From Hyalella azteca (Eukaryota > Arthropoda > Malacostraca > Amphipoda > Hyalellidae), in NCBI RefSeq assembly GCF_000764305.2, contig NW_025944084.1:124001-188000 (forward strand): a stretch of DNA of 64,000 nucleotides, written 5' to 3'. The stretch's first letter is position 1, and each line of letters begins with the position of its first letter. Positions 22,336 to 35,391 of the stretch are shown here, piece by piece. The notes beneath the pieces were generated by a model that saw nothing but the letters and a program-made list of their open reading frames with translations, did not search any database and had not been told where the DNA came from. The position numbers and the translations under genes were made by a program.

Positions 22336-22943
22336 AAGCCCCTTTCACACAGGGCAGTAGATACTGCGCGCGTCAAAAATGCCGCGGCAGTATTTACAGC
22401 GCAATCTTTCACACGAGGCGCTTTTTACTGCTGGGATCTATCAGTCGTGCAGTGCTTTATGCACCATCAGTCCATCTCTATGTTTATGTAACAATATTTC
22501 TATATGGAAATATATCTCTATGTGAGAATAATGTAAATACATCTTTATGGAAATACCTATATATTTTATGGAAAATACATCTTTTATAAAATATATCTCT
22601 ATCACTTTAAGGAAATATATATTTATCAATGTATATCTTTATGTTTGTGTAACAATATTTATGTACCGATATTTATGTAACAATATCAGTCTTTAATCTA
22701 TCAGTCTTGTAGTGCTGTTTATTATGCACCTAAAATACGGCCCCCACTGTCTGCTGGGATCTTGCGTCAAAAACCGCCCAGTGTGAAAGATTACATTGAA
22801 TACCATTGCAAGCTAAACTGCGCGGCAAATCTACCGCCGCAGTTTTAGCAGGACACACGCTGGCGTCAGGCGTCAAGTTCTACGCCGCAGTAAAAGCCGT
22901 CGTCGGACGCTGGCAGTATTTACTGCCCTGTGTGAAAGGGGCC
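22336..22943. mobile_element. PIF/Harbinger-like MITE with TTA target duplication, 608 bp
   Basis: The left end GCCCCTTTCACACAGGGCAG and the right end, on the other strand GGCCCCTTTCACACAGGGCA, form terminal inverted repeats of about 30 bp. Both ends abut TTA (22333-22335 and 22944-22946), the three-base duplication typical of Harbinger elements. The subterminal parts are rich in CCGC and GCAGTA motifs. There is no transposase frame. Superfamily assignment rests on the TTA and terminus style. Confidence 0.7.
22436..22733. repeat. AT-rich block inside the MITE flanked by a direct repeat
   Basis: ATCTATCAGTCGTGCAGTGC with TTATGCACC at about 22436-22466 recurs as ATCTATCAGTCTTGTAGTGC at about 22697-22731. 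Between them lie degenerate TATCTCTATGGAAATATA repeats. This suggests an internal expansion or nested insertion. Confidence 0.65.
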
Positions 22944-22946
22944 TTA

Positions 22947-25900
22947 GGCCTTGGTAGCGTAGAACCCGATCTGAAATAAGAATTTGGCAATCCTGGTCTC
23001 TCAATTCGTTCATTTTCCTAAATATTTTGTGCTGATTGGAGAAAATTACGTGCTAGAATCGATTCACTACTCTCAGTCGAATTGCGGATATTTTGCCAGC
23101 AAAATATTCATTAATGCATTTCCATGAAAGCATTCACACCATGGGCATGGCAGGTGTCTTGCACAGCTGGTGTGAATGCTTCCCTGTTTAGAAAAAAAAT
23201 TCGACGATTTTTCCTGGCGTATGTCGGTAATTTTGTCGACAAATTTTTCACCTTCAAGAGACTGGTACGTTGGCCTGAAGCGCTTGTAATACGTATTCAG
23301 GTAAATAAATGAGCCCGTCTGGGTTAGATGAAAGTCGACAGCAATTCGTGTCTCTGAATCCCTGATTAGGTTATTCGATCACACAAATATATCCCAGAGG
23401 AAAGGCTCTCTCGCCGACATGACTTGAACCGTGAACGGACAACGTAGTCCTTGGCAGTTGGCCCTTGCGTCAGTGACGCGCTGGCCGTTGCCGAGTGAGT
23501 GTCGCACTTCAGCCTCTCCCGCGCCGCGAGCCTGCCGAGCGTAATAAGCTGGGCTTAAAGTTACTGTCTATACAACCGCGCCGCGAGAAGTGTCGCGGTT
23601 ATTACGCTCTAAATGACTATTATTACTGGCTGGAGCATTTTGCCGAACTTGTTAATTTAATTCAACGCATCTACCACCCACGCTATTTTATAATCAGCCC
23701 ACATTCATGCCCAACTCTCGTGCCTTTTATTGAAAATGAAATGAGGAAATGTATGTGCTTCTTTATCCATCACTTCACACGGGTCAAGATTTCATTACAA
23801 TTGGGAATGATAGGCCTAGTTTTAAGTGTTGACTGTTTTGCCGTAGCAGGAAAGAGAGTGCCTTGTGAAGTTGAGTTGAAGTTTAGAAAATTATTGAATT
23901 AATGATATAGTGTGTTATTTATCCATGGTGATTGAAGTAAGAACAAACCAGAATTTTGCGTTCATTTAGTTTGATTAAAGGGGTAAGAGTGAAGAGGGAA
24001 ATTGTGTGATATTTACGTTTGGTTGTTGGGGTAAGGGTGAACTGGGAAATTGTGTGTGAATTTTGAAGTGTACTTTAGAATTTTCATATCAATCAGCAAT
24101 CGAGATTAGTATGCATTGTTTATTTTTAAATAGCATATCGATCTTTCATTGTTAGATTGTCTTTGCTATATTATTTTTATTGATCGTAAATAACTGTATC
24201 CTATCAATCGTTGATTGATATAGATCGTAAAAATTAATATATATCGTATCCTTTGTTGATTGTTGTATGTACTTCATATCGTTCAATAGCTCGTATCGAT
24301 CGCTTAATTATTGTTATAGATCGAATCAATCATTAATCGTTGTAGTCTGTATCAATTGTTAATCATTCTAGCAAGCTCTCGAACCTCTCGAATTTATTAT
24401 TTTATTTTATTAATTTTGATTTATTAATTCATGCAATTGATGATGGGGAAAATACGAGCCATGATTGAATTGAAAACGAGGAGATCAGTGACACCAAGAA
24501 CGCTCCTGTAGCCACAATATCGTACGGAATGGCTGTCCAGGATTTTAAATGGCGCAATAAAGTTTCTATTGTTGCCCTGAGACCGATGGGAACAAACTTG
24601 CCCAACAATGGACAATATGAGGTCATCGCGTTAGAGGGTAAAGAGGGACGGCAATCCTCGGCGCCGAGGGAAATGCTGCCCAAAAAATGTCAAGGACAAA
24701 GGAAAACTGCTGGCCTCTCTGCCCACTTCTAATTCTTATCCTTATCAAGGTTAAGGCTTCACCTTGACTCAAGATTTCTGTTGATTATGTTCTGCTTAGG
24801 TAAAATTGCTTGGCGAAATTATTGCAATAATATGTTGTTTTTTGTCTATGTGATTCACAGTTCGCGCTTCTCATTCTTGGCACGGAGCATCGTTGTTCAG
24901 ATGTATTGAACCTGCTTAAAATATGCGAAAAATCTTTCGAATAACCGATACCCGGAAGAATATTTATTTCATTCTTATCATGATCTGGATACCAGAAACA
25001 ATGGCTAACAAAAATGTTGTCACCATGATTTCAGAAAGCTTGTGCGTATAATTGCGATGCTACAAGGCCAAACTGCTTGTCGCTCGTACGATTCGTTGTA
25101 TTAGGTTCAACAGTCAAGCCCGGAAGTGTGGTCATTGCTTATAGCGACGGCTTGTCTACCATCGTAATGCAAGTTTGTGGGTTTGTCTGAGAGTTTCATG
25201 CTTCGCTCTGCGTTTGAACTTGGCAGCTTCCGCGTGCTGTCATTGATGAAGTGGCGCGGTTAGGCAGTGCTGCTTAAAAGGATTCCGGTGGACATTTATT
25301 GGAGTTGTTTTAGCGGGATCTCGCGATGCTGAATCTTCACAAACGTTTCACTTGATTCAGTGTGTTAAATTCAAATTTGCATGCATGCCGTGCATTAACT
25401 TTGGCTTAGTTTCTGTCATTGTAACCTGAAAATTAAAATTTGTACGATCATAGAAGAAGTTACGTTCATTTTACACCAGTGAATATCGGTACTGTTTAAA
25501 AAATATGACGTTCGGAAAACTTGTAAATATTTTTCTTTGATTTACAACGTATTCTCTCAGAAACCTGGTCAAATTTCTTGGACTTCCCTGAAGCAGGAAA
25601 ATATAATTAGTAATCAATTTACTTTATTAATAAAAGTCTTCATTTTAATCTTCTATTATGAAGGTCTTATATATTTGTTTGTGCAATTTGTCAGGTCTGA
25701 CTTGCAATTTGTCAGGTCTCCGATGTATTGAACGAATTTTAGCTCTGCAGTGCGGCTGAACTTAAGCTTTGCGTGTTCACTCAATTGATAGCTGAACCAT
25801 CTTCACCTTTCCTTATCTGAATTCTGCACCAAGTGTTGGTCGGCCGCTGGACGCGATTCGCTGCCAAGGCTCGTTTATCTGACGTAAAAAGAGGTCCTAA

Positions 25901-26689
25901 ATTCGGTGAGGTCCCCATTGATTTATCGACTGCCGGGTGGCGGCTGCCGTCGTCTTGTATTCGCTTACGTCAAATTTTCCCTTACAGTCTGAACATTTCT
26001 GTGTTGAGCGACTCACTCCAGGAAGTAGTTCGATGTTTTTTTAATACTCCAATGATGTGTACTGATGTGGCTACAATACTACAGTGAGATATGTTGTTGC
26101 AACTGCAATACTCTGGTAGCTGCGTTGAAGTGTCTCAGATACCAATACAAGGGATATATTTTCTTTCATTTCACGAAGCTTCATATATATCCAACGGCCC
26201 TAATTTTCTGTAATGAATTGTAAAGAAAAGTTTCCTGTTTCGTGCCAACGGCGCGGCGCAAAGAAAAGTTGCTGGGAGCGTCCTCGCTTTGTTTGCTTGA
26301 TTATCCCAGGCACGTTCATTCCATTCGATAGTCTGCTGGTGACTGCGCTGACTATTTACATGATAGAAAATGATTTTTTTCGTTGCGAAAATGCGGGCCT
26401 TCTTTGTACGATGCTCTTTTCGTACAATGCCTCGCACTCTACTTAATATATAGTTAATTCCTCCATACTCTATGTAATTAATGTTATGCGTTCACGTTTC
26501 TTCCTTTATTATACTTGACGGCAGCTTGAGATCTCTTATGTTCTCAGGTTAATAGAATTGGTCGATGATCGTAGTTTTATCGAAGTTCAATAGCAAAAGA
26601 GGAAAGTTCAATGCTGGACTGTCTTCTCTCTCCTAGAAACGCATAGTTATTTAATTACACAATTATATGCAACAACCTAATATAACAGA
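22947..26689. other. Long non-coding stretch
   Basis: No recognised gene. The 135-residue frame at 23495-23902 has no ATG at its start and no domain. An AT-rich area with repeated ATCGTTGATTGATA-like words lies at about 24190-24370. Confidence 0.45.
23128..23181. repeat. Hairpin with perfect 14-bp arms
   Basis: AAGCATTCACACCA at 23128-23141 is exactly complementary to TGGTGTGAATGCTT at 23168-23181, with 26 bases between that do not pair well. Confidence 0.85.
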
Positions 26690-26932
26690 CAATTATATCA
26701 CAACAATCAACTTATTTTACACAGCTATTCTATTACATAATAGATAACCCAACCGTTCTCCTGTAGAGTAGCGGCTGGCTAAGCATGGAGCCGACAAATG
26801 CCTGAAACGACAATTATAACACAACAATCAACTTATTTTACACAGCTATTCTATTACAAAATACATGATCCAACCGCTCTGCTAAAAAAGTAGCGGCTGG
26901 CTAAGCATGAAATCAACAAATGCCTGAAACTT
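26690..26932. repeat. Tandem duplication, 121-bp unit, two copies
   Basis: CAACAATCAACTTATTTTAC recurs 121 bases apart (26701 and 26822). Each copy continues through CTATTCTATTAC to AGTAGCGGCTGGCTAAGCAT and ATGCCTGAAAC. Confidence 0.9.
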
Positions 26933-29900
26933 GAAGAAGGTGCCTTTTAAAGATGGGTCGATGTTGTCAGAACATCTGCTTCAAGCACGCTGTAACATTC
27001 CTGCAATATTAGCTGTGGCATGAGGTTTAAATCCTTTTAATTTAAATGTCCACGGGTGCTTGGGACGTTCTGTATTATTCATGCAGAATGTTTAGTATTG
27101 TTCTATCGGAGATCATAATTATAGTTGGCTTTAATATTTATCATTCATCAATATTGGTTACTTATTTCCTATCAAAATCTATATCTAAGCTTAAGTAGAT
27201 TATCAGCTTTATTATTTTCCTTACTGTTAGTAAAATAAATATATTTACTGCGCAGCAACATGTATACTTCAGCATAATAATATGCATCACAGTAAACGCC
27301 ACCGCCTGTCTCGCCCCAGGCCTCAAGAATATTGTTCTTGAGGTAATGGGCGACTTTAAGGTGGCCGGAGACTAGCCAGCGAGCGGCCAGAGCTAACATG
27401 TTATGACCGACCGCTGGCCACTCACTGTCCGCGTAGGAGCGTATAGGGGCTGAAACCACTTGACAGCGTCAGTCGAGTAATTTATGAGCTTTGCGGCTCC
27501 TCCATAAACCAATGGGTATGTCTTGACTACTCCATGGAATGCACGATACTGGAAGCAGAAATTATGCTTTAATCTACGGAATTTTTACTCAGTTTTTTGG
27601 TTCTTTAGTCATATCTACCATAAAAAAATTATTCAGATATGCATGGCACACCGATCGGTGGAGAATAAATTTAGAATTCACGTGTGCGTCGCGAAGAAAG
27701 TAATAGCGAGGATCGATGGGCAAAATTTACCTTTTAATAGCAGTCGCAACATAAAGTTAAATAATTAATCTCAACGCAAACGCTTTGCAAGTAAATAGAT
27801 GGATCAACATTCGAATTTTCAGACCGATATCTCATTTGCGAGTGGAGTAACAGCGACTGAACTAGTGATGCACATGTTATTTCATAGCTACATTCGAATA
27901 CTCTCTTTATTCGTGTCAAGAACAAAAAAACAGCAAGATTGCCCCCAAAAGTCTCTGAAGTGTGAAATGTAAAATTACTGGAAAGTCGTAGTTCAGGTCG
28001 CGGCTTTTGTACATTTGTGTTGATGAATGTGCGTGAACGTGTGGTGTCGAACCTTTCTTAGTCGAACCTTTCTTAACGCTCGACAATTTGCATCAATAAT
28101 TTCAAATACCGGATCATTAGCATTTTAGGAGAATCATTGTGAACGATGCACGAATATCTTATTGCGATCTTCTGTGCGCGTCAGAAGTCCTATGGGATTT
28201 CGCGCTCCTATAGGGGGATTGTTCCTGAGCGCCCCACCGTTGAGCTCGCGGTGTCTGACTGCAGGTCTCAGTTGTGGGGTTAAGTTATTATGTAGGTAGG
28301 ATTACTTACATTTCCCTTCTCTGTCTCTCTCTTGCGGGCGGCCGACGTCCCGGGTAAGCGACCTCTTGTTCGAGTGTCTTTGTTTCTGTTCCTTTTCACC
28401 TGTCCCTCCTTGTCACTTCGTCTCTTTGAGATGCTAACGCTGCTTCCTTCGAGCCAGCTTCAGCGGGCTGGACATCTGAGACCTTCCGCCCCTTGTGGGT
28501 GATGACCTTTTTTTGATTTGAGAAAATTCTGATAATTGAGACCTTCCACCTCTATGGTGATGTTCAACATGACTTTCGGTGCGAGATAGCTAAATAGCTG
28601 TAGCGCTAGTAAACATGTGGCCACTAAACTAACTATATAACTAACTTGTTGCGATCTTGAGGACGAAAAATTTCATGTTAAGTAAAAAGAGAATTGGATA
28701 ATTTAAAGAGGATTGTGATGCGAAATTTACTCCTAAACCATTTTTTAACACGTATGAGACTTTCATTATGGATTTGGTTCTTGCTTGGTACGGATTAATT
28801 TTCCACCATAAATGTCTGCCAATTTACTAGATATGATCCTAAGTACCAGCGACACTTAATCAGGATGCTTATCATGCTCGACGTATCTGTACATACGGGC
28901 GAGATTAATTTATGTTATCTGTTATGTTATCTCCATTGGACATTTGCAGAGATCAAGAATGCCGAGATAACTCTCTGATAAGCCTAAATTAAATCTCATC
29001 AGAATGAGCTTCAAGATTTGGAAAACATTAATGATACAATCATGTCGAGACAAGCTTGGCAATCACTTAGAGCTGGGGTCGGGGCTCGGTCGTCGCAACG
29101 TTTTACTGGAGTTTGCGTTCGAGCCAGGGTTGTTCTTGTTGTCCCGGTTATTACAAGTAGTCCTTAGTGTAGTCATGAGAACTACATCTCTTTATAAACA
29201 AGGAATCCTGCTACCGAAGATTTTATTCATCCTGCTGCGACTGCAAATCGCAATGTAAGTTGTATTTAGCTAACTGAAATGAAGTGAATGATCGTGCTGC
29301 TTGTTTCGATGAAAAGTTCTGTGTGAGAGGAAACATTCGAGCTACCAATGCATTTGTCCCCCTCACGTTGGCAAACCTTACGTATTCCTGCTATGCAGGA
29401 AACGCGTATCTGCATAACAACAGCTATAAGTACTTGCGTAATTATCCGTTCTTGTAAAAGGTTTCACGGTGTTTTTCAGCATTTGCACATACCATTATTT
29501 CTTGCCATCCTTCCCTTCATCCATGACGTTGCATGCTGCGTTGTGTCTGTAACTCATGACTGTGACTGAACACTTCGAGTCGCGGAAGTGTAAAGCGTTC
29601 CGGCTGGGGGTTGTGTGACTAGGAACTCGTTTACTACAACACAGCACGAGTGTCTGTGTGGTTCTTGTTTGCATTCCCTTGTATGTTTTATGAAAGGCAA
29701 GTTTTCCATTCAACATACGGTGCAGTAGTTAGTTTCTTCCTGAATGTTGATGGCAATGTATAAGCTCATAATTGCAGCCCGGATTTCAATGATCCTTATC
29801 GTGGTATTTGAAGGCAACGTTATTGAGCTTCCAAATGATACAGTCACGATGTTTAAAAATTACTTATTAATCATTGGCTGGGCTAAAATGGGCTTAATTG

Positions 29901-31500
29901 GTTGGGTTATTAGAGTGTCCGAAAAACAGGATTTACTTCCTCTGGTGAAGTTTTCGGCGGTTATCAGTTTTTACACAGCATCAGAAAGCCAAGAGTTCTT
30001 TTTTTAGCGGTTAAATAGCAAGGATGGGTTTTGTTAATCCTATTATTTTTTGTTTTTAGTATTTTGGATTAAAATTAACAGAAAATTATTGCCGAATATT
30101 TCGTGTGTATTTTTAATGGGTTCAATATCAGCTGCAAAAAATTGTGATGCATGTAAGATTGGATGTTTCACTATTAGTTATGGCTATTACATCGAGACTG
30201 CTTTTCATTTTCGGACGAACCCAAGGCTTGTTAATTAACGGCTGCAGTCCTATTGCTATATAGCACCTCAGTTACAATCATAAGCAGCGGCGATGTATCG
30301 CGTTCTACTGTAAGCCTACTGCGCATCGTAGGTCAATATTAAATACTAGAATATTTAAGACCAAACTCTAATTATGTTCCTCATTTATCTAATCGCGAAT
30401 TATGTTGTTTGGTAACGAGTCATTATCAATCCATAGAAATAATAATGTCCTTGTAAGTTGGCTGCCGTGCACTATCTTTCATTATCTGCTTCGTTATCTC
30501 ACTTTACCGCATGGTCTTCCCGCTCTGTGCTATCTCGAGAGCCTATACGAGAGTCGAATAATTAAAGGTCTAGTCTCATTCCTTCTCAGCGGAAGCCTGT
30601 GTGCTGAGCTTAATTCTAGACGTAATCTGCCTCTGCATAAACCCACTGCATAATCATGATTCCCTGCAACGCTCGACAACAGTGATCTGTACTGACTCAC
30701 AGTAATTGTACTAAACTCTCCACTTGTCTGCACAGTTCATAACCTATCATGTGGTGTTGGCTCCACCCCAGGGGAGTGGATCTGAGTTAGTCACTCCATT
30801 GTAGTGCCATCTAAGCGTGCCAGACTGCCAGTGTCGGCAGTGCCGTGTTCGTGAGTGGATGTGCGTGTCTTACGAGACAAAGCATTCTCACGAACTCGGA
30901 ATCTACGACGAACTTAGAATGTAACGGTGTTTTTTTTTCTATTAGGATTTGGTGTCGTGTTAGTGCAATGATGATAAAGTTTCTAAATTTTCATAGTAAC
31001 AGAAGACTTAACCACGTGTACATGTCAGCGATATACGCTTGGACGTACTATACGGACGTCATGAATGCGTATCTACTTAATGTTTCTTTTCTTGGTCGAT
31101 TTTGCTTTATTGTGCGTGAGTCATTAGAGTGGTAATCATATTGAGCGCTTGTTAATGTTTACTTTTGACAAACGAGACGCGATAGCAACACTTTCAGCCC
31201 AAATATATCGCGAGACGCTAATGATCCATCAATCAAATATATCTTGAAATATTCTAGAATTACTTTAAATGATGTATCGTGTAAATATATTTTGTACGTA
31301 CTAATTTATTATTGAAGCCAACAGTGCGAACTTATGTCACTTGCATGAGCGCTCGTAATAAATGATTACGTATGAATTATTCTGATTTGAATCCATTAGT
31401 TTACGTAGAGGAAAATTAACCACAAAATTTATCACTACTTACCGGGTTCTCGCGGTTCTTAAGATCATTCCGCAGTTAGCGGTGTCATCGTTATTGGGTC
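26933..31500. other. Long non-coding stretch
   Basis: No supported gene or repeat. The minus frame at 27172-27459 has varied composition (EAWGETGGGVYCDAYYYAEV) but no recognised family and no clear splice borders. Confidence 0.4.
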
Positions 31501-31510
31501 ACACATGCAA

Positions 31511-31735
31511 CACGTGTGCGTGCAGCACACGCCACGTGTGCGTGCAGTACACGCCACGTGTGCGTGCAGTACACGCCACGTGTGCGTGCAGAGTACACAC
31601 CACGCGTGCGTGCAGTACACGCCACGTGTGCGTGCAGTACACGCCACGTGTGCGTGCAGTACACACCACGCGTGCGTGCAGTACACGACACGTGTGCGTG
31701 CAGTACACGACACGTGTGCGTGCAGTACACGCCTC
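31511..31735. repeat. Minisatellite, 22-bp unit, ten copies, eight carrying the E-box CACGTG
   Basis: The unit is CACGTGTGCGTGCAGTACAC plus GC. Eight copies have a perfect CACGTG and two have CACGCG instead. The Thr/Arg/Val-rich frames on both strands are artefacts of the array. Confidence 0.95.
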
Positions 31736-33755
31736 CCACCACGCAGCGTATCTCAGGTTCCTATCATGTCACAGTACGACCATGTACGGTAACATATCGC
31801 GCCACGGCAGGTTCATCGAGTTTCATCCAGGTCGATTACACTGTTAAAAATCACGCCATGTGCGGTTGTTATATACTTTATGTAATTTTCATATTCAAGT
31901 TTTTAAGCGACTCATATAAACGGTGGTTGTTTTGTTTACTGAGTTCCGAAGTAGCCATTACTATGTTAATTACGTTTTGTCTTCTTTAAAATATGAAAAC
32001 CATAACAATCTTACAATTGTTTGGATGAGTTCAGAACAAGTGCATATATATGACTCGCGATTTGTAGTTTATTCTATGTCAGAGTACTGTACATTACGGT
32101 GTACATGCATGATAGCTTTAGGAGCGATCATTAATTTGAGATGCCAGCTAGACGTGCTTTTGAATCACATTCAATAGCAGTTGAATTCACTGAGCCGTCA
32201 TTGGAAGAATAGGTTTGGCTTGCAGTCAAACAATCAATGTCAAATAAGTTCGTAAGAAATTAATAACGGAAAGTAGGAAATGCCGCACGAACAGAGCTGG
32301 TGCTAGCGGTTGGCCTTGTAACGTGCACTGGCAGTGCAGGCGCCGATTACAGCAGTTATTTCGGCGATCGTAAGACGTCGAGGAAATTGACTTCTGTTTC
32401 TGAATAATCAGGCTACCTTCATGATGTAACTTGAGATTTTGTCTCCTAAATTATTATAAGTAACATCGATTTTATCACAACTTGATCATTCGATGTATGT
32501 CGGATGATGTTACTTACAGGTATCATTAGTGATGCATACAGTTCGCGGGACGTTCTATGAAAACTCCTAAGTAAACGTAGCGGCCGATTTCTCGTCTGTT
32601 ATTGGTGGATTTAGCCTAAAAAGCCTTCAGTGATTGGCTGACGAAGTTACAGACTCTCAACTGTTTATGATCGTACGGCCTCTGGAGTACAAAGCATGAG
32701 TCATAATTCCGGTTTAAACTAACGCATGTATCAGCTCTTCTAAGTTCAAGATAAGCGCGCTTATTCTTTGAACTTAGCGGCCTCAGCGAATTATTGGTGA
32801 GTAAGAACTGCATCTGCGACGTTCACAATTTTGCTTGCATGGTTCGTAACGTTCTTTCATGTTAATAAAGAATTAATTGTGCGTTCATTTTCGCGAACGA
32901 ACATCGGTGCTTATCTTCCACTTTTTGTCGCACCGACTGATAGCATTAATTCTGGGCAGCAGAAAATCTTTAGACTTGCCAGGTCTACGGGTAAAATCAG
33001 CGGGGAACATCATTTGGTGCGTTTGGTGTCGGGTCAACGAATAATATTACGGAATTATGTAAAATACCGAACATCTTGCCGTGCCTGGTCAACGGATAAT
33101 ATCATGTCTGGCTGGGTCGAAGCAAAATATAGCTTGTCGGGCCAAGTCAACATCCGCAAATATTATAATTTTGCAAGTTCCAAGAAGACGTCTCACCGGC
33201 AGCTGTAAGGTCTGGCAGCATAACTTTGCTCTTCATTGCCTGATTCGAAATCAAAGCTGGCAGTAGTCGGCCGGCGATGATAAGCTCTTACCTTCAATAG
33301 GGATGGCAGTCAACATCACTCATCAGTGCAGCTGTGCTCTCTGACTTACTCAGCTTGCTGAATCTGCTACTTAATTCATATGAGTTCACTATTCTTTTTT
33401 CACGAGTCCACGATTCTTGTTGGTTGTACGACTCGGTTCTCACGAATCTGCGACTCCACTCGGTACTTTTTGCGCCTCGATAACCATTGTGTGTCTACGG
33501 TCACTCCACTAATTAACAATTGCTTTATACATGGAAAGCGAAGTTCAGCGTTCTCCGTGTCTTTGTGGTTTAACGCACACAAAATTAACGCGCATCTGCC
33601 CTGAGTGGAACAAGCACATGCACGATATGTTGTTGTCTTCTGTTAGCTCTAGGGCAGAGACAAATGATCAAGGGTTATGGGACGGACGTTGAGGGACGCG
33701 AGCTTATGTGCTAAGGTAAAAAAAATTGAGCACAGCCATGTAAGATGCCGTCCTC
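31736..33755. other. Non-coding stretch with weak internal repetition
   Basis: At about 32960-33190 GGTCAACGGATAATAT-like words recur three or four times at roughly 50-65 bp spacing, which explains the open frame there. Nothing else was recognised. Confidence 0.4.
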
Positions 33756-34035
33756 CTCGTCCTCATACGCTGGTGCGCAGAAATGTTTTGCACACCCATT
33801 CTTATGACACGCTGGTGTATAGCAGTGCAACATCCCACACCTCCTGATACGCTGGCGTAGCAGTGCAGTGCAACATCTCTCTCCTCCTGATACGCTGGTG
33901 TATAGCAGTGCATCGTCACTCACCTCCTGATACGGCAGTTTTAGCAGTGCAGTGCAATATCTCTCTCTTCCTGATACGCTGGTGCTTAGCACTGATAGCA
34001 GTGCAGTTCACCACCCCTCTTCTCTTGATACGTCA
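33756..34035. repeat. Degenerate tandem repeat, about 45-65 bp unit, five to six copies
   Basis: TCCTGATACGCTGGTGTA followed by GCAGTGCA and a CATCTCTC-type word recurs, with length changes between copies. Confidence 0.85.
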
Positions 34036-35391
34036 GCTCTGCTGCTTTCATCAGACGACCGTTGTCAGCAGACAGGAAGCACGCTTTAAACCATGTTAAA
34101 ATGTAAGGCGCTTTATGGTCAGTTTCTGCCTTACTGGTAGATGGCAGATGTAGTTTTGGCTCTAATTTGGTCTTTGGGCATCCGGCCCACGACAGATCAT
34201 GAGAGTTGTTCTGTGTATGCATTCAATGCATCAACCTTGGCAAAAAAAAATATTTTTTGTGTATTTAGCCTGCAAGATTCATTCGCGAGCTCTGGAGCTC
34301 GATATAGCGCTGAGCAAGACGATCTAGTATGTCCTTATATGATAGTCTTGTTGACCCTCCTCACTTCCTCGTCTAACATGCACAAAAAGCGCCTCCTCAG
34401 CACAAACATCTGGCGCAGATGAAGTTTGTTGGGTGACACTGAAGTTTGATGATACTTCATCTCATACTGATATTGAAGTTTGTTGGGCCTTTTCCCAGTT
34501 CTTTTTCTCCTGCGTCCTTCATATATTCTTGAACGTCGAATAAGAGCTTGAGGATGTACATTAATTAATTTATTTCGAATGTGTGAAATTAGGGCGGTCT
34601 GCTTCAAACCAGTGGCGATTACCTATTTCGATGGCGCAATTTTTGAATATTAACTTCTTATCTTCCACCCCTCTCCTCGCCGCGATAAAATTTTGCTTTT
34701 CATTTCAATTCCGGCAATTCTTGACATTAATTTTTTAAGTGCCGATAAGTGGCCGCTACTGATGCCTCAGTTATTTCCAATTTGGCAACGATATATGTTG
34801 GCAGTGAAGTGTGGACTGACTCGTCAGATTGGATGCATTTACGCTAAGCATTTTATTGATTGTGATAATATTATTACTTAAATAGTAATGATTTCTTCGT
34901 TTTTATGTTGCAGTTAACAATCTGTGATTATACCATCGATATAGTGAACGGAGAGTGGTCCATATTTTTGCTTAATACTGCGCACTTTTTGAATTTCTTG
35001 CACCTAAAAACACAATAGCCTTCGTCAATACCAGTCTTCCATCGCACAGCTCTCGAGTTGTGTCTGAATTATTCTTAGTTACTCAGACGACGTAAGCTTG
35101 GCAGATGCTTGTGTAAATTTAGTGCCTGTGCGTTGTCCTGCTTTGGTGTTGTGCTACATGAGGCGTGAAGGTGTTACCGCTCGAAACAGGTTTGAACGCA
35201 CCAAGACGAAAACGTTCGTTGTTTTCCGAGAACTTAGGCTGGTGTTGTAATACTCCGTTTGCCGACAAGAAAATCTCGTTGCCAGGTCACTGGATACGAC
35301 CTGACATTTACGACAGTTAATATATAATTTAGACAAAGAATTTTATTTGGTGTGAAAACTTGAAACGCCAGAGGACCTGCGTGATGAACAC
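34036..35391. other. Sequence upstream of the first recognised TMCC exon
   Basis: No exon, promoter element or repeat could be supported. The TMCC start codon is preceded by an in-frame TGA at about 35353. Confidence 0.4.

Noticed and set aside
23380..23490. Possible tRNA-like segment (ACTTGAACCGTGAAC)
   Set aside because: No acceptor stem or anticodon arm could be folded on either strand.
23495..23902. 135-residue plus frame
   Set aside because: No ATG at its start, no family motif, no splice borders, ordinary flanking composition.
27172..27459. 95-residue minus frame with mixed composition
   Set aside because: Looked protein-like at first, but no family, no clear acceptor or donor, and an AT-rich tail.
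31465..31989. Thr/Arg/Val-rich frames on both strands
   Set aside because: 22-bp array; repeated words only.
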